From contig CM043958.1 of NCBI GenBank assembly GCA_014529385.2, forward strand, positions 143,960,734-144,024,733: DNA of 64,000 bases, given 5' to 3'. Below, piece after piece: positions 1 through 11,140 of this stretch (position 1 is the stretch's first letter; each line of letters opens with the position of its first letter). The notes below the pieces were generated by a model. It was given only the letters and a program-made list of their open reading frames with translations. It was not told the origin of the DNA and did not search any database. The DNA comes from Adiantum capillus-veneris. Lineage: Eukaryota > Streptophyta > Polypodiopsida > Polypodiales > Pteridaceae. Position numbers and translations under genes: made by a program.

Positions 1-2476
1 GGTTACCTCGATCAACCGAGCCCTATTAAAATCTATATTCCCGATTCCTCTCTCAATATCTAGCTCCGACCATCTTTAATCCTCGTCGCCTCCCCCGATA
101 CAAGGCAAAACACAGTGTCGCAAGAGACGCAGTGAATGTTGGCTTGTTGGTCGAAAGAGTGAGGATCGTCAGGAGGGAGGGCTTTCTTGAGGGCGTAGGC
201 CAACATTGTCAGGCAACGGTTGTCGTGGAAAACATCTCTAAGCTCTTCTTTTTATGAGTATTCTCATAAGATTAAGTTTTCATACGTTATTATGTTTAAT
301 TATCATAATTACATTGCTAATCATGATATTACGACAACAAAGAAGGGATTCTCTTTCATTTTAAAGACCCCTAATTGTCTTGTTCAATCACACTAATTAC
401 CACAAATGAAAGCAAATAACAAACTCTACAAAAATTAAAAACAAACAATGTACTTAGCTGCTGATTATCTTTCATCTTTGGAGCGTAGCCTACGCTCTGA
501 TACCATTGCTACAACGGGCTGCGTGGCTGCCCTGCAAATCATCCAAGACAACACCATACAACACATAAATCTGCAAATCCCCATACCTGACGAACCTCAT
601 AGCACAGAATCGAAGCCGTACGCGAACAAAGAGAGAGATTGAGAGCGTGAGAGGATAAAAGAGCGCGTGCAGGCGCACCTCCTAGACCGGAGTGCTACGC
701 CGGCATGGCGAGAGAGAAGAGGGAAGGGGAGAGAAGAACAACGCAAACACTGGGTGCAATCTCCCCCCGTGCAAGAGTGACCATTTCCCTCTTGCACGTA
801 TTTGTTATATAGATTTCTTGAATGGTCAAATTGGTTACAAACTGGCCGGCCAGTCGTAATTGGCCAAAGCTCATAAAAGAGCACTTGAATAATAAAATGT
901 GCATGATATACAAATACATTTGCATAGGCCAAGCTGGGTCTAGTATTTTCCACCTGTCAGCTGTAATAAAATCATAAAATATCATTTCTATAACATAAGA
1001 AAGTCAAGAGTAAACATGGAATCAAAGTCAAGATCTCCGTCATGCATAGCCACATACGCTACATCTACTCCCACATCATCCAAAGTGATAGCATCCCTCT
1101 TGTGGTGTCTCCTCGTGATGTCTCATCCATCGAAAACAACACCTACGTACGTGCCCTGTATGACCACAATGCCAACACACAACATCTCTATGTCTGCAAG
1201 ATCGTCCTTTGATTGTAGCATCTCTCTAGACTCATTTAAGTATTGCACAATCTTTGCCATAACTCTCTAGCTGTACATGCATCCAAACCAATGCAATAGA
1301 CACCAAGGTGTAACTTGATCGTCGAACGTGCAAGCTCATCCAAGTCCTCCCACTCATCGTCAATCATAGACTCTGTCCTAGCATCCATGCCCTGTAGTGG
1401 CAACACTTGGCCCAACTGCATCATGCATACTTGCTTTTCAATGCTCAAAGTTTGAGCCATCAAACTTTGTATGGAAGCACAAACCCTAACAATGATGTAC
1501 ATGTCAAATCCATGGCGATAACCTGTGACAAGACCAAGCACAAATCGATCAACTGACAATAGCCAAAGCCTGGGTAACGCATACACCAAGTACTGTCAAA
1601 ATACAACATAAGCTAGCATAAGCTGTCCAAGAGAAGTATCAACAAATATAGTGATCAATGTAATGAACAAGTGAGCAAAAATGCTCAAATGATGCCAAAA
1701 CACCCGCTCTAATCCAAGAGCACTATGTGGTATTTGATGAAACTATCATCAACAATCTCCCTCATGAAGAGATTACCACCTATATGTCAAATGACATAAT
1801 CCGATGAGCAAACACTCTCACAATGCGATGCCAAAACACTATGGCAAAGCAACCAATGAGTGCCACATGCAATCAAAACACGATTGCAAAAAACATGCTC
1901 AAAACCATGAGCAAATCATGTGCAAAATCCGCACTCAAGCATACATGAGGTGCCCCAAAGTCTCAACTCCGTAAACTTGGAAAACAATCATGTAATCCAA
2001 AACACAAAGTGCATCAACCGCACTCTACAAGCGAGGCATATACTAGCATAAACTTGGATACAAACCAACCAAAATATGGCACAAATTAATGCTCAAAACA
2101 ACTGACAATCATCCCACATATGCCATTGCAAGGCGAAGAATCTCATCTGCCGAAAAGTGCACATCATGTGTATCCACATGGCAATATAAACGAGCATCAA
2201 GCATGTACCAAATGAGCATCCAAATGAGCTGAAAATTCAGCTCACAATCATGCTAAAAAAGCTTGCAAAAACTCTTTGCAAATCTGTACACCACACTTCC
2301 GAAATCTGCTCAATCGCATAAGTCAATGCACATAACGTGTGATGAATCCACTCTCGAACCTGAGAGTCCACAAGAATGCATACATCCACAAAGTGTTCTC
2401 AATGTATGAAAATCTCAATCCACTCTCTCTTCACTGAGAGAAAACATCAATGCGCAAAACAAGAGAATGGAAAAGC
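1..2476. other. Upstream region without a recognisable gene
   Basis: I see no convincing gene here. The open frames are short, overlap on opposite strands and show no recognised domain. Part of it (roughly 700-2476) may be the decayed interior of a minus-strand retroelement whose LTR and primer site lie at 2897-3051, but no retroelement protein could be read in it. Confidence 0.4.
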
Positions 2477-2896
2477 TCAATCTGAGCTCTCCGAATGCAG
2501 CAAATCACCACAATAGGCATACATAATCTTCAACTTTCCGAATACCCTGCAACAGCCGGTTAGCCCATATCTCCCAAACCGTTCAGAATTTGCAAAAATT
2601 TTCTTTTGCAAAGTTGTAAACCACTTGAAAACTGTTGGGTACACTGAAAAATGGACCTGAAATGCATTGTTTTTATAGGTCAAAACAGATATGTAAAAAT
2701 CTGCAGCTGTGTACCCTAGATGTGCAGGTAGTCTGAGTGACGTATCTCAAAATTGGTAAAGATTTTGAGAAAACTTTCTTCTGCTTGAATGAAGACGTTT
2801 TCATAGGTCTAAACAGATCTGCAAAAATATGATGCAATTTTTGCTACTTCTCTACCTGCTTCCTCGTTCGGCTCCAATGGTGCTCCCAATGCCTGA

Positions 2897-2908
2897 GCTC
2901 TGATACCA
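2897..2908 (-). other. Primer binding site, initiator tRNA-Met type (minus strand)
   Basis: The plus strand reads GCTCTGATACCA, which on the minus strand is TGGTATCAGAGC, the standard plant LTR-retrotransposon primer site complementary to the initiator tRNA-Met 3' end. It lies two bases from the inferred end of a short LTR (2911-3051), so the element would be transcribed leftward. It is a primer site and not part of a tRNA gene, since no cloverleaf surrounds it. Confidence 0.6.
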
Positions 2909-2910
2909 GT

Positions 2911-3051
2911 TGAAGTGCGTGAGACCTTGTGTATGCAAGGGCTAAAACTCACTCTTTACATGTGAGCCCCCTTATTCTATTATGTACATAATGAATAAGT
3001 ATAGTGGACAGGCACCTGGCCTAACTGACCACGTGGGGCTTTACCCCAACA
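2911..3051 (-). repeat. Short LTR of a minus-strand retroelement
   Basis: Read on the minus strand, this 141-bp segment starts TGTTGGGGTAAAG and ends CACTTCA, so it has TG...CA termini, and is followed after two bases by an initiator-Met primer site. The short length suits a copia-type or TRIM-type LTR. I could not find the second LTR in the window, so the element is either truncated or extends beyond the left edge. The class is inferred from length and layout only. Confidence 0.5.
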
Positions 3052-3589
3052 ACTTGTGCACAAATTTAAATAGTATGCATGCTTAGAATCATGTTTGTGA
3101 TGGCGACGTCTCTCAAACACAAGTAGAATTTGTCACTCTACTTTGGGAGAATGAAATGGACTAAAGAGCAGACATGATTGCGGCAGCTATGTCTCCCAAG
3201 TACCAACTAGATTAGTCATCCATCTTGGAAAGATGTTGTAGGGTAAAAAGGGAACCTCTACCCGCTAAGTAAGATTGACTAATGACTAAGGCTTTATCTC
3301 TTCTACCTCATAGTCGAGGACGACTATGATTTCAAGAGAGAGGTAATGTCATAAAATCTAATATCTAACCAACCCAAATGATTTTCTCATATTGAACTCA
3401 TCATTAATGTGGAAGAATAAACGGGAACAAGGGTTAAGATGTAGACATGTGCTTATAGATCTATCTCAACACGGGGCCAATGGTAAAGGGGCCCAAATGA
3501 GAGATGGTCTATCAAAGAGCAAGGCTAAACAATGGAGCCCAAGACCTTAGGGTTAGCTTCATTGAAGACCTCCAATAGTTAGTGTAAAA
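3052..3589. other. No recognisable feature
   Basis: Nothing recognised: no long frame, retroelement motif or clear repeat. Confidence 0.4.
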
Positions 3590-3860
3590 GTCCTTTGACC
3601 TTAGGTAAGCTACTGCTGAGCTTGAGGTGGGAACTCGACCCAAGCTTAAGGTGCTTGTCATGCTTGATGAATAAGGTGCTTGATGACTGAGGTACTTGAG
3701 ATGCTTGAGGTGCTTGATGATTGAGATGCTTGAGGTGCTTGTCATGCTTGAGATGCTAGGGCTGTACTTGAGGTGAGAACACAGTTCAAGCTTGAAGTGC
3801 TTAAGGGCCAAGCTTGTGGTGGGAACTGGGCCTAAGCTTGAGGGGCTTGAGGTGTCAAAA
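3590..3860. repeat. Degenerate minisatellite based on GAGGTGCTTGA
   Basis: Variants of GAGGTGCTTGA/GAGATGCTTGA recur about every 11-25 bases, densest at about 3640-3760. The open frames across it simply read the repeat and are not considered genes. Confidence 0.6.
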
Positions 3861-5830
3861 AGTCTAAGATTCAATCCCTACAAGGAGGTGGCGAGCCCTA
3901 CAAGAGGGGGGATGAGAGAGAACACCCACACACTCACACAAGGCATGCTTGGTACAAAGAAAGCAAAAGGGACACTTGTCAAGTTCCTCCTCATGGTTTG
4001 CCTGAAGCCTATTGGTTGGCCATCCAAGGGGTCCAATGATAATTTAGAAGATTTAATTAATTGTCTTTGCATTTATCAAGTCCTCTCTCTCAAAGGGGAA
4101 AGGGGAACACTTGTCCCAAGGCTACCCTTGTTGCTTGTAATGCCTCTTGCTTGTGATTGGCTAGGCCTGGAGGGGTCCAATGAGCTTCAAGCATGAGCTA
4201 CAAGGGGGGGGTTCGACCAAAGCAAGCTAGGGGGTTGCTTGAGGGGTATACTCTCTCACACACACTCTCATGGTGCATTGTGCAAAGTGCAAGTAGAGGT
4301 TGAGAGCCTACATCAACACTCTTGGCTATGGAGTGCAAATCCAACCAAGAGCCATGCTTCAATGTTTAAGCTTACCATCTTCTCCATCTTCATTACTATG
4401 CTATTATGTTAGCTAGCAAGAAGAGTGATGATAAGTGAGGAACTAATTCTTTCTCCTATGAAATGTTTCTTCTTCCTCTTCCCTACCCTCATTTCTTGCT
4501 AGCTCTCTCCACCTTCGAAGGTGTTTGAGGTCTTGGGATAGTTAAAGCTTTCCATAAAGTTTATGTTATGCTTGTGATGCATGAAGCTTTCCATCTTCAT
4601 TGCATCACCTAGGTCACAAGGAACACATCTTAATGGGAGAAATCATAATACAAATGCCTATTGGAGGGGGGACTGGCTCCACATAAATCCGGTCCTCAAC
4701 TGTTGTCATGTTCTCTTACTTCTCTCTCTTGCAAAAGTATTGTTCATGCGAAGCTAACTAATTACTATGTTTATGTTGTTATCTTCAATTATGTTCACCC
4801 GCTATGCTCACAAAGTAATTTTTCAAAAGTACTGTCATTAATTTCCGCTACTCTCAAGTTAATAGGCCATTCCATTACATTGACAATGGCGCCAAATTGT
4901 TTGAAGCTCCCTAGACACGCTACATCAAATGCAGAATAGCGAATGCAAAAAATCCACATACCAAAATTATCAATCCATGGGTCTTTGCTGATCCGAGTGG
5001 CACATGGGGGCAACAAGAGGTTGTCAATCTCTCAAAAAACCCAATCAGAACTCACTCTTAACCAAGAGTTAAGAATTAATCCTCAGTTATTCTCAAGTGT
5101 TTGTTACACACTGAAAGCTAGTATTCCAATCGCAAGCCCAAACGTGTGTTTCACTGAGCTAAAGTGTACAAGATGGAACCAAACTCACTAGATAGATAGG
5201 CAAGACCTAACGGAATGTGCCTATGGTCCCAAAGCACCCAAACCAATGCATGGACTAAAAACAACTATTAACAATAGCTTAATTTCAATAGGTTGATATC
5301 AAAGTATAATTCTCTTTATAGCTTCATCTAAGGGAGCTCTATCCTCTCCTATGCTCGAAAATCAAAACAAATGCATAAAACAAGCTAAAACAACAAGAGG
5401 ATTGGGCAAAAAAAAAAAAAAAAAACGACGCGAGAAACTTATATTGATTTGAAGAGCTTTCACCTATGATTGCAATGTAAATGGTGGATTCGAACAACAC
5501 TTCACACAAGGGAGGAAGGTAGAACGGATGTAGTCATAACGACTATATGCTTACTTTCATTATCCAAAAAGTAGATAAAAACTTTCAAACACTGTCTTTT
5601 ATACATTAGGGAAAGGTCAAAATGGGATTTTAAGTCAAATTGACTATCAAATCTGACAATCTGAGTGTCAATAGTGGATAAGCTAGAAGCCCATGTCCCC
5701 ACTCTACTCAAACAATTTCCATTTACATCCATAAACATAAAAAAACTTATATCAGTGGTCCCAACAATACACACATGTCAACAAGAAACACAAAGCCAAG
5801 GACTTTGAAATAGATTCCAAGGTTAAGTTT
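3861..5830. other. No recognisable gene
   Basis: Only short unsupported frames are present. A homopolymer A run lies at about 5409-5426. The far right end may belong to the same decayed Ty3 element as the integrase remnant at 5831-5957, but no domain could be read. Confidence 0.4.
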
Positions 5831-5957
5831 GCTTCTAGATTTTATGGCTCTTTGAAAGTCATTCAAAAGATTAATGATATTGCTTACAAGATAGAATCAC
5901 CTCTTCATTGGCATATAAATAATTCTTTTCACATAAGTTACTTCTTCCCTTTAGAGA
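5831..5957 (+). pseudogene. Ty3/gypsy integrase C-terminal (GPY/F) remnant
   Basis: The translated stretch contains ASRFYGSLKVIQKINDIAYK followed by a histidine/asparagine-rich HWHINNSFHISYF segment. This matches, position by position, the integrase C-terminal module seen intact in element A1 ([10 protein letters not shown]..., then KIHNAFHVSLL at about 20818-20930). No primer site, LTR or other pol domain was found beside it, so it is an old fragment. The identification rests on this pattern match and on no database search. Confidence 0.6.
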
Positions 5958-6366
5958 CGATATTCTAATTGCACATGTGATTTGACAATCCTCATCTTCT
6001 AAAAGATGATGTAGAAGTCTCGACTTGTCAAATAATACAAGGTGAAGACATCACGTTGGCACTCTTCAATAAGGGATCATTAAAAAGCTTTACAAACTAA
6101 AACAATGTAGCACCCACATCATGGCTAGGGGTGTTTCTTCTTTGCCCCCGCTCCCCTTCTTCTCTCTCCACTTTGACCTTTACCTTGAATCGCCTTAAGA
6201 GTGTCTATACCTGCACGACAGCTTTGTGCACAACAAACTCTCATCCTCTGTCACGCTTCATGTCTATCTTGCTCGGCAAAAGGGTGTACATGCATCTGTA
6301 GGACAACACTCTCTCCATCTCTCAAGCTTCACTTACGTCCAACTCGTGAGCAAAAACACAAGAAAA
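5958..6366. other. Upstream flank of host gene, no feature recognised
   Basis: No gene or repeat recognised. The two overlapping frames at 6201-6420 are short and show no domain. Confidence 0.35.
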
Positions 6367-6548
6367 GAAAGTGGCACGATAGTGGCCTTTTTTAAAGGTT
6401 TATTAACCTACTTAAACTAACCTTGTCGTTTGCAAGAAATAGAAAACTTAAACTAACCTCATCGTCCTGCAAAGAAAGTGGCACAATGGTGACCTTAAGG
6501 TTTATTAACCTACTTAAGCTAACCTCATCGTTGCAAGAAATAGAAAAC
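6367..6548. repeat. Imperfect direct duplication upstream of the host gene
   Basis: Two copies (6367-6447 and 6474-6548) share GAAAGTGGCAC, AAGGTTTATTAACCTACTTAA, and GCAAGAAATAGAAAAC in the same order. Bases 6448-6473 hold a partial third copy. It lies about 440-620 bases upstream of the chosen start codon, so it may be in the promoter or just outside it. No function is claimed. Confidence 0.65.
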
Positions 6549-6829
6549 TCGTACGGGTGATTAAGTAATGAAGTCTAACATCGAGATTTCTCTTCCCCTC
6601 CAATCCAACCCAACATTACCTAGGTTTCTGTATTGTCCAATATGGCATCATTTTACCTTGCATTAGGCTTCGTGATTAGGAACAAAATAAACTAACCATA
6701 ACAAAGTCTCGGTGAGCTCATAATCTTAGGGTTTTGGTGCTTCTGCTGATACTCGGGGGAGAATGTGACCAGCGGTGTCTCGTCAACTTCATCTGCTTCG
6801 TGTCAGGCTTCTTCCCTTTGTGTCTGTAG

Positions 6830-6960
6830 GTATCGTTTTGCAGGCCTTGTTAAGGAAGGCAACCTCATTCTGCTCGGCTATGTCGTGTTAGCTCGCTACC
6901 ATGCCTTTCGTTCCATATAATTTTCTGGGCGTCAACATTCTTCCACTTTGCCTGTAGCAG
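6830..6960 (+). other. Candidate 5' UTR intron of the host gene
   Basis: A donor-like TAG|GTATCG at 6829/6830 and a pyrimidine-rich acceptor TTTGCCTGTAGCAG ending at 6960 could bound a 131-base intron just before the start codon at 6987. This is suggested by splice-site resemblance alone, so transcript reads are required to accept it. Confidence 0.25.
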
Positions 6961-6986
6961 ATTCTAATCGAGGGGGCTACTTCATA

Positions 6987-9229
6987 ATGAGTCGCAGGGA
7001 CTTTGGCAGTCGAGAGCGCGATAGCCACCGAGATGGTAGGCATGATGTAGGCAGGAATGTCAGGTATCCTCTTCATCCCCTCCCCCTTCAGAGAGAGAGA
7101 ACGAGAGGGGATAGTCCTCGCAACCGCCGGATGCGTTCTGTAAGCCCACAAAGGCCCCACCGTGATAGATTGCCTTCCGATTTTGGTGGGCGCAATGGTC
7201 ATCGCGATTCATCTCCCAGGCAAAGGCATTCAAGAACACCTTCAAGGGTGCCTCGACATGGTTCTGAGGTGGATAGCCTTCGAGGAAGAAGCCCAGATGG
7301 ATACAGGCGCAGGTCTTTGGAGTCTCAGGATTTGTCAAGGGATCGCAGAATCAGGTCCCCCCCTCGCTTGGCAGGGCGAGCTTCCCCGCCTCGATTGGCA
7401 CTGCGAACTCCACCTCGACCACGGTCACCACGTGCATCTATGCATCCTGTATCACCTCGGTATTCCATGCGCCCTGTATCACCTCGAGCTCGCATGCTTC
7501 TTGCATCCCCTCGTTCCTCATTGCGTCCCGTTTCTCCCCGGTTAGCATTGCGCGCAGTCTCTCCACAGGTATCAATGCGCCCTCGTTCCCCACAGGTGTC
7601 AATGCGCCCACCTCGGAGACCTTCACCGCTGTTAACATCAGCTTTTGACAGAGAACAAGACAGGCATGCACATGATGCTATACTTGCTAGCAGAAATGGA
7701 CCCATCCTTGCATTGCAAAATGCTCCTGCTCTGGGGTCTGCAGGCACTGATGTGCTTAACAAACAAGAAGATGAAACTTTGAGTGGCTCGGGTATGCTAG
7801 TTACCCGCCCTATTTATATGAATGACGGTAGAGTAGAAACAATCTATGCCTTGCCTCCAGATCCTGTTTTGAATCCATTACAATCAGCTGTTGATAGTGC
7901 TTTAGGGGGTCAGGTATTGCCCTCTTTCTCTGATGGCTTATCACAGTATAACACAGAGCCTGCTAGTTTGAGGTATAGCGGCCTGGACAAGTATGTTCCT
8001 ATTGAACGTGATTTTCTTGCTTCACAAGATCAGATACTTCTAGATAGGACACTTCCTGGTCAGAGTCAATATGTTTCTGGCGACAGAAGCCTTCCAGATT
8101 ACCCATATCCAAGAGATAGACCTCTTAGTCCCCGCCATAATATGTTCGAACGTCCCCTGCAGAGAAGAGGGTCAAGGAGTCCACTCCGTGGTGGGGACAG
8201 TGCAGTCAGTTTATCAAAGCAAGCAGGTTATGCATCTGAATTTGAAAGGGCCTCAAGAAGGATCAATTATGATAAAAGAGAACCTATTTTTCCCCAGGAA
8301 GCTCCTTTCCGAGAGGGATTCAATAGCCCTCACAGAAGCAGTCTAGATCAGGACTACACAAGTGTCACGGAGAAGGATGCGATTGGATATGGCAGAGGTG
8401 AGAGAAATGGGGAAATTTGGAGGATGTCTGGAGAAGGTAGAATGACTTCCCCAAGGTATTCTGGTTCAGTATACAATCCTCCAAGGCAAAGAGGCCTTGC
8501 ACGCAGTCCTGAGCTTCGAGGGAGTTCAAGGTTTGAGACAAGAAAATCTAGTTTCCAAAGGCAGGCTCGGACGCCTCCCAGAGAAAGCTCCAGGCATGAT
8601 GATTTCTTACAACGGCATGCAGATCACAGGTCTGCCATGCGCAGGTATCCTAGTCCTGACAGAATTGGCAGATTAAGTCCCAGGAGAATGAGATCATTGA
8701 CTCCTCCAAATCTGAGGAAACATTCATCTTATGAGGAGGAAAGAAGAGCTTGGAAGCGGAAGTTTATAGAAATGGGTGGGGAACCTTCTCTTGATCACAG
8801 AAACTCTCGCCCTCTTGAGCGGGATTTCAAGAGGAGAGAGCGGGATGTGGGTGATTTTCCATGTGATCGGAGACAGTCAGGTTGGGACCGAAAAGATGGC
8901 TGGCTAGACAGGAGAGAGGATTCACCTGGACGGCCTGGCTATAGGCCAATTGGAGAAAGAAGCGCCCCCCCAAGGGTCTTAAGGAGACACCTTGACATTC
9001 ATAGGAAGCAGCTCGGGCGACCTAATGTGGATATGAATAGTGCCAGTGAGCAAGACAAGGATGAGCAGGATTTACCTCCTGATCTTCCTGAAGATTCACC
9101 CGAATTTAAACAGCAGGTTCAGCGGTCCCTCTTGAAGTATGCAAAGATCTTAAACGAGGATCAGGAGCAGAGGAAGAAGTATGAGGAGCAAGGAAAAGCA
9201 GGGACGTTGCTTTGTATTGCATGTGGCAG
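6987..9229 (+). CDS. XS-domain protein, exon 1 (Arg/Ser/Pro-rich region and first half of zf-XS finger)
   Basis: This exon encodes about 747 residues from ATG at 6987. An upstream in-frame TTG at 6948 is not used because ATG at 6987 is the first methionine and begins MSRRDFGSRERDSHRDG. Residues 1-240 are rich in Arg, Ser and Pro, and about residues 125-215 carry tandem SMRPVSPR-like repeats of about 10-12 residues. The rest is highly charged. The end reads KAGTLLCIACGR, giving C743 and C746 of a zf-XS finger. The donor is AG|GTGAGA at 9229/9230, splitting the Arg748 codon; without splicing the frame stops at once at 9231. XS and zf-XS domains are known from plant SGS3 and IDN2/FDM proteins of RNA silencing, but this long Arg-rich architecture is a separate, less studied branch, so a role in silencing is inference. 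The exon is continued by 63305 onward. Confidence 0.9.
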
Positions 9230-9233
9230 GTGA

Positions 9234-10505
9234 GAACTGTGGCGAGGATCTGCTTCATCCTTTTGAAAATTGGTTTTCTGACTGCTATTATTTTCTCGTT
9301 TTTGTTTGGGAAAGCGCATTTGTGCTACTGTTCTGGACTATGGTCGATCTCTTTTAGCTGGTTTGGGAAAGCCAAAAGGGATGTGTATTCCCAGTCCAGA
9401 ATATATTGAGTGTTATTTTAACGAATAGTCATCTACTGGCAAAAAGCCACTGCAGTGACGGTAAGGGACCTCATGTTAGGTATGTGACGTATTTAACCTA
9501 GGAGACATTTATGTGCACACTGAAGGGGCCAGCAGCTTAGACTGCAGCTCCAAGCCTTTCAGGCATTGTATTTGAGCCTGTCCGAGATTGGAGAGCAGGC
9601 AATTCAGGTGGGTGTTCAGGTTTCAGTTTTCTAACCTGAGCTGCAAATTATGGAAGTGCATTGTAATAAGGATTCAAGAAGCATTGTTGCATTGGGTACA
9701 AAAGAGAGTGAGGGATCCAGCAATCTTGCCTTGGGTTTTAGAGAGAGTCGAATGAGAAGGGATGAGCACCAGGGAGAGCTGGTACCTAACTTGATGTAGG
9801 AATAGGTCTTGGTTGAGCACTGAGGATTAAACAGTAAACCAAGCAAAAGAAGGTGCCCTTGAACGATTTCTTGTCTCGTCTTTGTAGGCCTTTTTGTAAA
9901 GGGCCGGGGAAGCATTGGAAGAGGTCGTTAGGCTTTATTCTAGAAGCCATCGAGTTGGTCGATGGCTCACGGCAAATTGCAGTAGCTATTTAACCAGCAT
10001 ATGCAGCCACATCACTCCCTTGAATCCTTACAACTATTTGAACCTTTTCTCGTTTGTGCCTTTTCCTGATTCAATATACTGATTCATATTGATATTTTGA
10101 GGTGTAAACAGCAAAAGGCGATGCTTGCTTTTTCTAAGAGTGACGAATTTGATTGAAATATTTTTGATGATCCTCTCTCAATCGTCAAAGGGGATTTAGA
10201 AGTTTTGGCTAAGTATGGTATCCAGCTTTGAGAAAAGTAGTCAACAATTGCATGGGCCTGATGAAGATTGATACATTGGATAAAGAACAGAGTAGTTGAT
10301 GGGTAGAAGTTAGTGCCTCATTTCTCATCACTCGCACGAACGTATCCCATATTGTAGGGGAGCTGCCTATGCTGTTTGTTTGATAGACTAATTCCAATAA
10401 GGAGCTTTTTAAATAGGTATGCAAATTGGGCATCATTGATGTGGTGCGTAGGGATGTTGATTGGTGTCCAAGCTACGCATGATCAAACGAACGGTCTTTC
10501 GCTCA
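9234..10505. other. Intron 5' end without a recognised element
   Basis: About 1.3 kb of non-coding sequence between the donor and element B. No retroelement motif or meaningful open frame was recognised. This is probably the ancestral left part of the intron. Confidence 0.5.
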
Positions 10506-10510
10506 CCCAC

Positions 10511-11065
10511 TGTCACAAAGTGATGACGTGGCGGACAGCAGAAACCCTAATTTTTGCGAGAAACCCTAAAAAACTTGCTAACCCTAATTTTTGCCGGAAA
10601 CCCTAATTTCCGGAAATAGCGGAGGCTGATAGTTTTTTTTTTTGGAAAATGATGAGCGACGCAAATTTCGCTTTTTCTCTACTTAATGAGAAAGAGAGAG
10701 AATGCTTTTGCTTTCAAGTTTTGACTCTCTGTGAGAGAGAGAGAGCAATTGCTTTTGATTTGAAGCGTTTGGGGCTCTGCTTTTGGGCATCCCTTGTAAC
10801 CTTTAAATTAGTGGTGCGGGCCTCACTTCTCAGAGCATCTGGATGCAGAGTCTGAGAGTGAAACCCTAACCGCTCTCTTGTACTTTGATGATTGATTAAT
10901 ACAAAAAGAAATACCGAAAGGGGCGCCAGTCTTTGGGCCCAATATCTCTAGGCACGGAACTCCGTCGGGCCAGTGTACATCTATTGTGATCTGTGTCTTG
11001 TTTTGAAGTGGTTATTTGGTGCTGTTGCGGTTGATTATTGACTTGGAGTGTCCAAGTCTGTTACA
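10511..11065 (+). repeat. Element B 5' LTR
   Basis: A 555-bp LTR, TGTCACAAAGTGATGACGTG...CTGTTACA. It carries the shared motif GAAATACCGAAAGGGGCGCC at 10908-10927. The GAGAGAGAGAG stretch near 10735-10746 is the unoccupied counterpart of the site where a solo LTR inserted in the 3' LTR. Confidence 0.92.
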
Positions 11066-11066
11066 G

Positions 11067-11078
11067 TGGTATCAGAGC
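11067..11078 (+). other. Element B primer binding site
   Basis: TGGTATCAGAGC lies one base after the 5' LTR end and is complementary to the 3' end of plant initiator tRNA-Met. Confidence 0.9.
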
Positions 11079-11140
11079 ACGGCCGATTTCTCTTCTACGG
11101 GAAATCCGAACCCCGATTTTTTTTTTCCCCCGCGGCACCT

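Noticed and set aside
6948-6986. Extended start for the XS protein at 6948
   Set aside because: The codon at 6948 is TTG, not ATG. The first in-frame ATG is at 6987, and the segment before it may contain a splice acceptor.
7060-7762. Minus-strand open frames opposite exon 1
   Set aside because: They are shadows of the repetitive Arg/Ser/Pro coding sequence and show no domain.
10540-10620. Telomere-like AAACCCTAA blocks (also about 25097-25170)
   Set aside because: They are a few dispersed units inside the B LTR and not a telomeric array.
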